Shown here: positions 8,170-14,699 of the stretch, piece by piece
Position numbering within the stretch: the first letter of the stretch is position 1
Layout: each line of letters starts with the position of its first letter
Origin: Endosaccharibacter trunci
GTDB taxonomy: Bacteria > Pseudomonadota > Alphaproteobacteria > Acetobacterales > Acetobacteraceae
Reading direction: 5' to 3'
Assembly (NCBI GenBank): GCA_024515975.1
Contig: JAMSKV010000002.1
Location: 186,001 to 250,000 of the forward strand
DNA: 64,000 nucleotides
The notes under the pieces: generated by a model
Databases searched by the model: none
The model's input: the letters and a program-made list of their open reading frames with translations, nothing else
What the model was told of the DNA's origin: nothing
Program-made: the position numbers and the translations under genes

Positions 8170-8543
8170 GGCGTCACTTCAAGCGTATGATCGTTGCTCG
8201 TCCAGACCTGTTCTCTGGCAGAGAGCGGTTCGATGATGCAGCCATTCGAGGCCTGACCCGGATGCGCCGTGCTGTCTCCATGCATCATGAAACCGCTCCG
8301 GCCGTGCGTGTCCGTTCCCGCCTGCGGCGTAAGCCGCATCGTGTAGCCCCCAGAATGAGGATGATGGAAGGGAGCGCCGATCGTGCAGGTGCCGACCGGG
8401 ATCGGCCCAACATTCGGCGAGCTGTTTCGCCGCCCCAGGGGCGGTAGGCCGTTGCTCTGTCCGGCCGATCTCAGGCGCCCAGATCGAGACACCAGGCACG
8501 GATCACTTGGCCGCCGGAGCGGCAGCCGTTGAAATAGAGCCAA
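8166..8543 (-). CDS. Tlde1/DUF2778-type L,D-transpeptidase-fold protein (likely T6SS effector)
   Basis: 125 residues from ATG 8543. A GTG at 8492 is an alternative that overlaps the upstream stop by only 22 bases and would remove an unconvincing Arg-rich leader. The body matches the Tlde1 domain: SPNVGPIPVGTCTIGAPF, then HGRSGFMMHGDSTAHPG, then the catalytic-Cys segment QASNGCIIEP. The usual SHGC is SNGC here; that position varies in DUF2778 proteins. Salmonella Tlde1 is a T6SS effector that alters peptidoglycan tetrapeptides in rival cells. No T6SS structural gene is in the window, so delivery is inference. The short N-terminus before the domain suggests the start or N-terminus may be degraded. 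Confidence 0.7.
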   Translation of the reverse strand: MALFQRLPLRRPSDPCLVSRSGRLRSAGQSNGLPPLGRRNSSPNVGPIPVGTCTIGAPFHHPHSGGYTMRLTPQAGTDTHGRSGFMMHGDSTAHPGQASNGCIIEPLSAREQVWTSNDHTLEVTP

Positions 8544-8908
8544 AGCTGACGAAGCCCGAAAGGATGTCTGATCCTGAACTGCACGTCGCTGTCGTGCAGC
8601 CGATGCGGTTCCGCGAACAGGCGCCGCACGGCCTCCCGATCAGGAGGGATGATCGATCCCAGCAACCGATCCAGCGACAGGTCTGTCCGGCTCGCCCCCA
8701 GCGTGTCGCGAGCCCTGTCGCTGAGAAGGAACTCCTGCGTGGCCGGTCGGTATTCAAGCAAGCCGTGACAGCCTGATTTCTGCTCGAACCGCTCCTGCTC
8801 GTGATCAAGACCGCCAGCCGCCGCCAAGCTGGCTAAGGATGACACGGCGCGCTTTGGGGGTGCCGCATGTCGGGCCAGGAAAGGGGACGCCAGTATGGAT
8901 TGGGTCAT
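8471..8908 (-). CDS. PAS-fold-like protein
   Basis: 145 residues; GGAGAG lies six bases before the ATG. Residues 45-140 read like a lone PAS domain: HGLLEYRPATQEFLLSDRAR, DRLLGSIIPPDREAVRRLF, then FRIRHPFGLRQLWLYFNGC. No output domain follows. The frame overlaps the start region of the toxin gene downstream, so the two may be translationally coupled. The role is unknown; a regulator or a truncated sensor are both possible. Confidence 0.55.
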   Translation of the reverse strand: MTQSILASPFLARHAAPPKRAVSSLASLAAAGGLDHEQERFEQKSGCHGLLEYRPATQEFLLSDRARDTLGASRTDLSLDRLLGSIIPPDREAVRRLFAEPHRLHDSDVQFRIRHPFGLRQLWLYFNGCRSGGQVIRAWCLDLGA

Positions 8909-8956
8909 GATGCTCTCCGTTCTTTGTGTTTTGTTGCCTGGAGGCGGTCGTGTCGG

Positions 8957-9601
8957 TCAGGCTGGCGCGAGCCAGCCAACTTCCCGGTAGTAGGCGACGA
9001 CGTGTTTCGCGATGGCGTTCGCGGTGTGGCGTACGTCCTGACTCGACACGTCGCGCAGGTTGAGCGCGAGATCCGCCGCGCCGCCGATCGCGAGGTGCAG
9101 GGCGTTCGCGGTGCCGATGGCTATGCCGGCCGGAAGGATCAGCCCCGGTTTGCGGCCGCTGTCGGCATCGACGTTGAACGCCAGGTCCGGCCCTGCCGCC
9201 TGGCGATGATCGACGAGGGCGATGGCGACGTTGAGTCGCGAACGCCCGGCTCCGAAACCGATCACCGTGCGGGCGACCATGTTGCCCGGATCGGCCGCAA
9301 TGACGTTGATATACAACTCCGGGCCCTGCACGGGCACGCCCGGCGTGGCCAGAATCGCGGAAACGCCTGCCTTGCTCAGGTTGGCTAACAGCGCTGCCTG
9401 CAGGTCAGGAATGGCGCGGGAGATCGCCGGGTCGGCAACAGCTTGAGCCATGGTCGAGCTGGCCACCACCACCGCCAGGGTCCGCGGCGGCAGCGAGGTC
9501 ACGTTCCGCTCGAGGTCGTCGACATGGGCGGCGGCGCATCCGGCGAGCACCGCGGTGGCGCAAAGCGCACCAAGGAGCGTGGACGCCATTGATCGAGACA
9601 T
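8957..9601 (-). CDS. DUF4410-family lipoprotein
   Basis: 214 residues from ATG 9601. The frame stays open a further 177 bases upstream, but only this start gives a lipoprotein signal (MASTLLGALCATAVLAGCAA, lipobox LAGC). The body has the DUF4410 pattern: a TLAVVVASSTM strand, LQAALLANLSKAG, a Gly-rich VIGFGAGRSRLNVAIALVDH and a C-terminal helix AIAKHVVAYYREV. Proteins of this family are outer-membrane or periplasmic lipoproteins without a settled function. It is 48 bases upstream of the PAS-like gene in the same direction. Confidence 0.7.
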   Translation of the reverse strand: MSRSMASTLLGALCATAVLAGCAAAHVDDLERNVTSLPPRTLAVVVASSTMAQAVADPAISRAIPDLQAALLANLSKAGVSAILATPGVPVQGPELYINVIAADPGNMVARTVIGFGAGRSRLNVAIALVDHRQAAGPDLAFNVDADSGRKPGLILPAGIAIGTANALHLAIGGAADLALNLRDVSSQDVRHTANAIAKHVVAYYREVGWLAPA

Positions 9602-9783
9602 GGCCAGATTCCTGCAAACGTGTCGGTTACCGCTCCTTACGAAGCGGCGCGGCGTTTTCCCCCATTCCAGCTCTCCCATTTCCCAAATCGCGGGGGCGAG
9701 GGGGAAAGGCATGGCGGGATGCGTATTGCCTTGCACGGTCGTCGCGTAACGCGCCCGCCACCCTGATCCGGGAGCCAATCCTC

Positions 9784-10125
9784 ATGATGCTGCTTCACGA
9801 CACCAAGACCTGTGCTGGCCGCCGCTGCGCAAGCCACGCCGCCTGTGGCCTCTTTCTGTTGTCCGTGCTGTCGTTGCCTGTGAGCGCGCATGCCGCGATG
9901 CCGGGTGATTTCGCTGCCGCCGACATCAACCACGACGACCGGGTGACCTTGCCTGAATTCGAGAGCTATGCCCGTGCCAGGCTGATGGCCGCGGATGGGA
10001 TGCGCGCGCGGGCTTTCAGGTCGATGTCGCCGACTGAGCAGGACAACCGGCTGAAAACGCGATTCGAGCAGATGGACCGGGGCGGCAAGGGCTATCTCGA
10101 CCGCGGCGACTGGAATGCCGGCTAG
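9784..10125 (+). CDS. secreted EF-hand protein
   Basis: 113 residues. The start is placed at ATG 9784 just before a signal peptide (CGLFLLSVLSLPVSAHA). Residues 48-59 form a canonical EF-hand loop (DINHDDRVTLPE, with D-x-N-x-D and Glu at position 12). A second loop near the C-terminus (DRGGKGYLDRGD) is degenerate. It probably binds Ca2+ in the periplasm. It sits about 90 bases ahead of an ECF sigma operon in the same direction, an arrangement that suggests a shared envelope or metal-stress role. Confidence 0.7.
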   Translation: MMLLHDTKTCAGRRCASHAACGLFLLSVLSLPVSAHAAMPGDFAAADINHDDRVTLPEFESYARARLMAADGMRARAFRSMSPTEQDNRLKTRFEQMDRGGKGYLDRGDWNAG

Positions 10126-10216
10126 TTCCGGGTCGGCGGCGATACCTTAGGAGACGTGCGGGGGATCAGACGGGCATGGTCCGTATCCCAATAGGACGAG
10201 GGGTAGCGGACAGGCG

Positions 10217-10909
10217 ATGAGGTCGGAGAATGCGCGAATGCCGGACAGCTGGATGGTCAGCCTGGCCGATCAATGGTCCGGAACCGGTCGGCACAGCGTC
10301 TGCAGCGATCACGCCCGTGTGCGTCGCGTTTTGACGGATCGTGGCGACTACGTCGCGGCGACCGACCAGGAACTGATGTCCTGGTCGGCGGAAGGCGACC
10401 GGCGGGCGTTCGATCAAGTGGTGGCGCGTCACGGTACGCTGGTGCTGCGCACCGCGCGGCGTCTGGCATCGGACGTGGCGGCGGCCGAAGATCTGGCGCA
10501 GGAATGCTTGGTGCGAGCCTGGAATAAGGCCGCGCAGTTCGACCATGCCCGCTCCAGTCTCGGAACTTGGCTATATCAGATCGTGACCAACCTTGCGATC
10601 GACCAGTCCAGACGCCGCCGGCCCGAAGCGCTGCCGGAGAATTACGATGCTCCCGACCCTGCGCCATCGCCGGAGCTGCGGATGGACGAGGCCGCGCGGC
10701 ATCGAGCTCTCGCCGGGGCGGTGCGCGAACTGCCGGTCCGGCATCGCGCTGTGATGGGACTGGTCTACAGAGAGGGATTGTCTGGCGCGGAAGCCGCGCG
10801 GATGCTGGGCATGTCAGCCAAGGGCGTGGAGCGGTTGCTCGCGCGCGCACGCGCGATGGTGCGAACCCGTCTGCTGCCGCCTATCGAGTGCGAGGATACC
10901 GAGACATGA
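10217..10909 (+). CDS. ECF-type RNA polymerase sigma factor
   Basis: 230 residues from ATG 10217. The family core starts near residue 50 (TDQELMSWSAEGDRRAFDQV), so a shorter internal start is possible. Region 2 is seen in AAAEDLAQECLVRAWNKA and LGTWLYQIVTNLAIDQSRRR; region 4 in LPVRHRAVMGLVYREGLSGA with the helix-turn-helix EAARMLGMSAKGVERLLARA. The stop overlaps the next start (ATGATG/TGA), coupling it to an anti-sigma-like membrane protein. It most resembles sigma factors of CnrH/RpoE type that answer metal or envelope stress. Confidence 0.87.
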   Translation: MRSENARMPDSWMVSLADQWSGTGRHSVCSDHARVRRVLTDRGDYVAATDQELMSWSAEGDRRAFDQVVARHGTLVLRTARRLASDVAAAEDLAQECLVRAWNKAAQFDHARSSLGTWLYQIVTNLAIDQSRRRRPEALPENYDAPDPAPSPELRMDEAARHRALAGAVRELPVRHRAVMGLVYREGLSGAEAARMLGMSAKGVERLLARARAMVRTRLLPPIECEDTET

Positions 10910-11436
10910 TGTCTCTCAGGCAATTCGATGCGCTAGCTCAGAGCTATGGCGCAGATCTCCACAGATGGCCGGAGTCCGATCGGGCGGCGGCGGCGTTTCT
11001 CTTGTCCGCGGATACTGCGGCGGGCCGGGACGCGCGTGCGATCCGCGACCGGCAGCGCCGGCTTGACGTAGCGATCGAAGTCGCGTTCGAGGCCGACATG
11101 GCCGAAAGCTGGCAGGAAGGCGAGGAAATCGCCGCACTCGAGCGTCTCCGGTCGGAGGTGGATCGCAGGATCGGCTACCAGCAGCGCGGTGACACTCCGC
11201 TGATGCGGTTGCGGCGCGCAATGGGACGGGTGTCGCTACCAGGATCCATGCGGTTTCGCCTGGATGGAATGCTGCCGGATCTCGGCGCGATCGGGCTGCG
11301 CGGTATCGGCTTGGCCGCGGGCAGCGGGGTGGCGGTAATGACCGGCTTCTGGTTCGGCGTCGTCCACCATGCTGGCGCGCCGACAGACCTGTTCCGCACG
11401 CTCCAGTCGCTCCCGTTCGGTAGCCACGGCTCGTGA
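10906..11436 (+). CDS. anti-sigma-factor-like single-pass membrane protein
   Basis: 176 residues beginning at ATG 10906, which overlaps the sigma-factor stop. The N-terminal 130 residues are charged and cytoplasmic in character (SYGADLHRWPESDRAAAAFL, then ALERLRSEVDRR). One transmembrane helix lies at about 130-155 (LAAGSGVAVMTGFWFGVV), followed by a short periplasmic tail. Size, topology and overlap fit an anti-sigma factor holding the ECF sigma at the membrane. There is no recognisable zinc-binding ZAS motif, so the class is uncertain. Confidence 0.65.
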   Translation: MMSLRQFDALAQSYGADLHRWPESDRAAAAFLLSADTAAGRDARAIRDRQRRLDVAIEVAFEADMAESWQEGEEIAALERLRSEVDRRIGYQQRGDTPLMRLRRAMGRVSLPGSMRFRLDGMLPDLGAIGLRGIGLAAGSGVAVMTGFWFGVVHHAGAPTDLFRTLQSLPFGSHGS

Positions 11437-11900
11437 GCGGTGTCCCGCGTTACCGCGCTTGGCGCTCTCTCGCGCTGGCAGCGTCGATCATGTTGAACCT
11501 ATTCCTGATCGCCTATGTCGGTGGCCAAGCCCTGCGGCCGTCGGAGTATAGACGGCCGATGCTGACCACGGTGCTGTCCGAGATCGAGGCGCGGCTGCCG
11601 GCGGACGATGCAATCCGGTTCCGCACCGTGATCGAGCGCGACGCGCCACGATACCGGGCAGCGGCGAGCGAGCTAGCCAATGCTAGACAGAACATCGACA
11701 CGGCAATAATTGCCGAGCCGTTCGATCCGGAGGCGCTTCGGGAGGCAATCACCGTGTGGCGGCAGGATTGGTCGCGATTCACCGGCACCTTCGGCGCCAC
11801 CATCGTCGACGCCCTGGGGCAGATATCGCCGAAGGGCCGCCGCGCGCTGGTCAGCGTGATGCAGCGCGAGCGCCATATCCCGCCTGTACCGCCGCGCTAG
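11433..11900 (+). CDS. periplasmic heavy-metal-resistance / CnrX-like sensor protein
   Basis: 155 residues from GTG 11433, overlapping the previous stop by four bases. An N-terminal membrane anchor (SLALAASIMLNLFLIAYVGG) is followed by a long helical hairpin rich in Arg and Glu (LPADDAIRFRTVIERDAP, ASELANARQNIDTAIIAEPF). This is the architecture of the Metal_resist/CnrX/ZraP group. With the sigma and anti-sigma genes it makes a three-part signalling unit like CnrYXH. The metal is not predictable; no His-rich site is obvious. Confidence 0.65.
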   Translation: MSGVPRYRAWRSLALAASIMLNLFLIAYVGGQALRPSEYRRPMLTTVLSEIEARLPADDAIRFRTVIERDAPRYRAAASELANARQNIDTAIIAEPFDPEALREAITVWRQDWSRFTGTFGATIVDALGQISPKGRRALVSVMQRERHIPPVPPR

Positions 11901-12005
11901 CTCGGCGCCGCGGAGCAGAAAGCGATGATCCATTGTCGCGATGCCAAATGGATCTCGTATCTCTCGTGCACGGTCTGACGTGCGAGCAAGCAAGGACGAT
12001 CAACC

Positions 12006-12332
12006 ATGAAGTACCTGAACATCGCCGGGCTCTGCCTGCTACTAGCCGGAACCGCAGCGGCCTCCATACCGGCACGCGCCGCCGGCTACGCCCATTGGGG
12101 TCCGAACGGCGTCGTGGTGGCGCACGGGACGCCAGGATGGCATGGCAGGTGCTGCTACGGCTTCGGGGCAGGTGTTGGGCTGGGAGTGGGCGTGGCGGCG
12201 GGTGCCGCGTTGGCTACCGCGGCCCGGCCGCCGGTTCCCTATTACGGCTATCCCGCCGTGTATGCGGCCCCGCCGGTCATCTACGCGGCTCCGACGGTGG
12301 TCTACACACCGGGCTACGCCTACGTCCGCTGA
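12006..12332 (+). CDS. small secreted Gly/Tyr/Pro-rich protein
   Basis: 108 residues with a clear signal peptide (LNIAGLCLLLAGTAAASIPARA). The mature part has a CC pair in a Gly-rich stretch (GRCCYGFGAGVGLGVGV) and a low-complexity tail of repeated Y-A-A-P-P/Y-A-A-P-T units. It is about 100 bases downstream of the sigma operon in the same direction and may belong to its regulon. Not assigned to a family. Confidence 0.6.
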   Translation: MKYLNIAGLCLLLAGTAAASIPARAAGYAHWGPNGVVVAHGTPGWHGRCCYGFGAGVGLGVGVAAGAALATAARPPVPYYGYPAVYAAPPVIYAAPTVVYTPGYAYVR

Positions 12333-12416
12333 CCGATGCCGCCGGGTGCTGCCCGCATACCGCGACACGGTGGGGTGCACGCGCAAGGTGGCGCTTAGGT
12401 CCTGTCAGCGTCCGAA

Positions 12417-12823
12417 TTGACTGCTGGTGCAGGGGTTCATCCTGACTTGGGCGGGACGACCAGGTTGCTGACGGATACGCAGTGGAGCGTGTGCGATCCC
12501 CTGATCGAGACGGTACGGCCTCACGCGCAGGTGCCCCCGCGGCACCTGCGGCGCACGGTGGGGGCGATCCTGTGGCGAAACAACAACGGTGCGAAATGGC
12601 GCAGCCTGCCCACGGAACACGATCCCTGGTGGATGGGGGCACAGTGCTTCATCCGCTGGTCGCGTCTCGGCGTCTGGGACCGCCTGCAGGCGGTGATGCA
12701 GGAGTGGGGCGTGCAACTCGGCATGACGTTTCTCGACGGCACCAGTATCCGCGCCCATCACAAGGCGGCGGGCGCGAGCCCAAAGCGGCCATCAACCCGG
12801 CTCTCCGTCGTCCCGCCCCTCCG
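12417..12823 (+). pseudogene. IS5-family transposase fragment
   Basis: The frame reads as the N-terminal third of an IS5/IS1031-type transposase: LTDTQWSVCDPLIETVRP, VGAILWRNNNGAKWRSLPTE, WWMGAQCFIRWSRLGVWDRL, then MTFLDGTSIRAHHKAAGA. Homology stops at about base 12777 and the rest of the DDE domain is absent. The DNA continues into an unrelated dehydrogenase shred. No complete terminal inverted repeats or target duplication are visible. A dead remnant. Confidence 0.75.
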
Positions 12824-12940
12824 GGCCAGACCATCTTCCATTACGTGGGCTGTTCGCCCTTCTCGAACTTCACCGTGCGGCCCGAGATCGCGGTGGCGAA
12901 GATCCGTCAGGACGCGCCGTTTGACACTGCCTGGTCCGCC
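12824..12940 (+). pseudogene. fragment of class III alcohol dehydrogenase (S-(hydroxymethyl)glutathione dehydrogenase)
   Basis: In the frame starting at 12824 the DNA reads GQTIFHYVGCSPFSNFTVRP followed by EIAVAKIRQDAPFDTA. This is the conserved stretch of FrmA/AdhC-type enzymes around residues 130-165, where homologs read HYMGCSTFSNYTVLPEIAVA. Only about 35 residues survive and there is no start. It abuts the transposase fragment, so it marks a deletion or IS-mediated rearrangement. Confidence 0.65.
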
Positions 12941-12964
12941 AGCAAAACCAAAAGAACTGGGTTT

Positions 12965-12986
12965 CCAAAGGGCGACCGCCCTTTGG
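12965..12986 (-). terminator. hairpin terminator
   Basis: CCAAAGGGCG, AC, CGCCCTTTGG: a perfect 10-bp stem 27 bases past the stop of the minus-strand secreted-protein gene. On that strand it is followed by a T-rich run (TTCTTTTGGTTTTG), as expected for an intrinsic terminator. Confidence 0.6.
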
Positions 12987-13012
12987 CGGGTGCGGGCAGA
13001 GCCCGCCTCCTC

Positions 13013-13567
13013 CTACCCTCCGTCGGCCTGCTTCGCCGCCTGGTGCCGTTCCACCGACTTCTTCAGGTTGCCGATCGGCGCGGCGGGGAGGGTGTCGTGA
13101 TAGGCGCCGCCGAACCAGGTCCAGCGGTCCTTGTCGCCCACGAGCAGGTCGTGCATGCCGCCGGAGGTGGTTCCCAGCACCTTGATCGGCCCGCTCACGG
13201 AATCCAGCACCTTCGACCAGTTGCCGTCGTGGCGCAGATAGACCGAGGTGGAGCAGCCGGCCGAGCCGCACAGGCTGGCGGATTGCAGCTGCACGAACAG
13301 GGCGGCGTCGCCGTGGTTCGCGGAAAGCGGGGCCGAGCCGATCAGCACGATCGGGTTCTCGTTGCGCTTGCGGGCGCTGGCCAGATCCTCGGCGTTCAGC
13401 TGGCGCGCTGCGGTGTCGAGCGCGGTGCCGGGCTGCTGGGTCAGGATCACGGGATTGGCCGACACGGCGGCCTGGTGCCTGTGGCGGTGATGCGTCGCGG
13501 CCTCGCCGGCGGTGGCGGCCAGCAGCATGCAGGAGAGGGCGAGGGGACCGAGCAGGCGGCGGGTCAT
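13013..13567 (-). CDS. secreted protein of unknown function
   Basis: 184 residues with a signal peptide (LLGPLALSCMLLAATAGEA) and a short His/Arg patch after it (THHRHRHQ). The mature domain has two cysteines close together (SASLCGSAGCSTSVYLR) and a beta-rich pattern (KVLGTTSGGMHDLLVGDKDR, WTWFGGAYHDTLP). It resembles small secreted proteins common in acetic acid bacteria; no function is known to me. A hairpin terminator follows. Confidence 0.7.
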   Translation of the reverse strand: MTRRLLGPLALSCMLLAATAGEAATHHRHRHQAAVSANPVILTQQPGTALDTAARQLNAEDLASARKRNENPIVLIGSAPLSANHGDAALFVQLQSASLCGSAGCSTSVYLRHDGNWSKVLDSVSGPIKVLGTTSGGMHDLLVGDKDRWTWFGGAYHDTLPAAPIGNLKKSVERHQAAKQADGG

Positions 13568-13654
13568 GGTGGTTCCGGGTTCCAGAAGGGCGTTTCGGCA
13601 TCATATCGTCTTCGCGCGGGCCCGACGAGTGAGGCTTCCGTCATCCCCCGGTCG

Positions 13655-14221
13655 TCATGTTGCTTTCCGGGCGAAGCGCAGCGCGTAGACCGGCAGCGCC
13701 ACCATCTCGCGCAGGAAGGATGGCAGATCGCGGTCCTCCCACCAGCGCGGCCACGCGCCGGAGACGTGCCGGAACCCGTAGGCCCGCAGCGACAGCATGG
13801 TGCGGGGCAGGTGGAACCACTGGCTCACCGCCACCACGGACTCGTCCGGCCCCAGCAGGGCACGCGCGTCGCGGGCCGTCATCTGCGTGTTGGTCCCGTG
13901 CGGGTCCTGCAGGATCGCGTTCGCCGGCACGCCGTTGCGTTCGAGATAGCGCGCCATCACCTGCGCCTCGTCCATCCCGTTCCAACGCTCGACGGCGCCG
14001 CTGACCAGGATGCGCCTGACGACGCCGTGCCGGAACAGCGCCAGCGCCTCGTCCAGCCTGGCCTGCAGACGCGGCGACGGCGTGCCGTTCCGGAACACGG
14101 CATTGCCCAGCACGATCGCCGTGTCCGACGGTGCGGGCGTGGCGGAGAGCGCGGCGAACGCGAGCGCGGCGGCATAGGCCAGAGCGGCCGCGCCGGACCA
14201 GCGGAACAGCCGCCCGATCAC
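13655..14221 (-). CDS. DUF218/YdcF-SanA-like membrane protein
   Basis: 188 residues from GTG 14221, which overlaps the stop of the frame upstream (GTGA). An in-frame ATG at 14362 would add a Pro/Arg-rich leader encoded by tandem repeats and is unlikely. One N-terminal transmembrane helix (AALAYAAALAFAALSA) precedes the DUF218 core: DTAIVLGNAVFRNGTPSPRL, ILVSGAVERWNGMDEAQVMA, GTNTQMTARDA, VAVSQWFHLPRTMLSLRAYG. Family members such as SanA and ElyC act in envelope barrier function and undecaprenyl-phosphate-linked processes. Confidence 0.78.
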   Translation of the reverse strand: MIGRLFRWSGAAALAYAAALAFAALSATPAPSDTAIVLGNAVFRNGTPSPRLQARLDEALALFRHGVVRRILVSGAVERWNGMDEAQVMARYLERNGVPANAILQDPHGTNTQMTARDARALLGPDESVVAVSQWFHLPRTMLSLRAYGFRHVSGAWPRWWEDRDLPSFLREMVALPVYALRFARKAT

Positions 14222-14538
14222 GCCCCGGACTTGCGATCCGCGGACATGCGGTCCGCAGAGGGGCGGTCCGCAGAGGGCCGATCCACAGAGGCGCGGTCCG
14301 GAGAGGGGCGCACGCGGCGACGGCGCAAGCGGCGCAGCAGCCGGCTGCGCAGGTCGCGGCACCAGGCCGCCTGCCGCAGGACGCTGTGGAGTGCTTCCCC
14401 GGTTTCGCCGCTGCCGCCACCGATGCGGCTGGTGAAGCCGGCATCGAACGCCGCCAGGGCGTCGTCGTGCCGGTAGACATACTCGCCCAAGCCGCGCCCT
14501 CCGCGCTCCGGCCTCCTTCCGCGCCTTCGCCCGGGCAT
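14218..14538 (-). CDS. possible small protein coupled to the DUF218 gene
   Basis: About 106 residues from ATG 14538; a TTG near the GEYVYRHDD segment is an alternative start. The middle reads like real protein (GEYVYRHDDALAAFDAGFTS, SGETGEALHSVLRQAAWCRD). The C-terminus is low-complexity ADRPSADR copies made by a 15-bp tandem repeat. Its TGA overlaps the GTG of the next gene, which argues for translation. No family recognised; the high-GC Arg-rich composition keeps confidence modest. Confidence 0.42.
   Translation of the reverse strand: MPGRRRGRRPERGGRGLGEYVYRHDDALAAFDAGFTSRIGGGSGETGEALHSVLRQAAWCRDLRSRLLRRLRRRRVRPSPDRASVDRPSADRPSADRMSADRKSGA
14236..14313. repeat. 15-bp tandem repeat, about 4.5 copies
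   Basis: Imperfect head-to-tail copies of roughly GAGGGGCGGTCCGCA (variants with CCGATCCACA and CGCGGTCCGGA) run through this stretch. They add five-residue steps to the C-terminus of the small minus-strand frame. The period is a multiple of three, so copy-number changes would keep the frame. Confidence 0.6.
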
Positions 14539-14603
14539 GCCTCGGCCGGCCGCGTATTGCCCGTTTTCCGGAAACCGCTTCCGGCGCCGGGACCGATGCC
14601 AGG

Positions 14604-14672
14604 GCATCATCCGACCGAACGGAATCGTTCGGACGGATAAAGATGCTCGCTCAAACAACGAGATAGAGCGTG
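14604..14672. repeat. palindromic intergenic repeat, copy 1
   Basis: About 69 bases. GCATC and GATGC flank an imperfect palindrome (ATCCGACCGAACG / CGTTCGGACGGAT), followed by a second small stem (GCTC...GAGC). A closely related copy lies at 52793-52857 with compensatory changes in the outer stem. Confidence 0.6.
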
Positions 14673-14699
14673 CTCCCGGCACCGTCCAGCATGGCGGGC

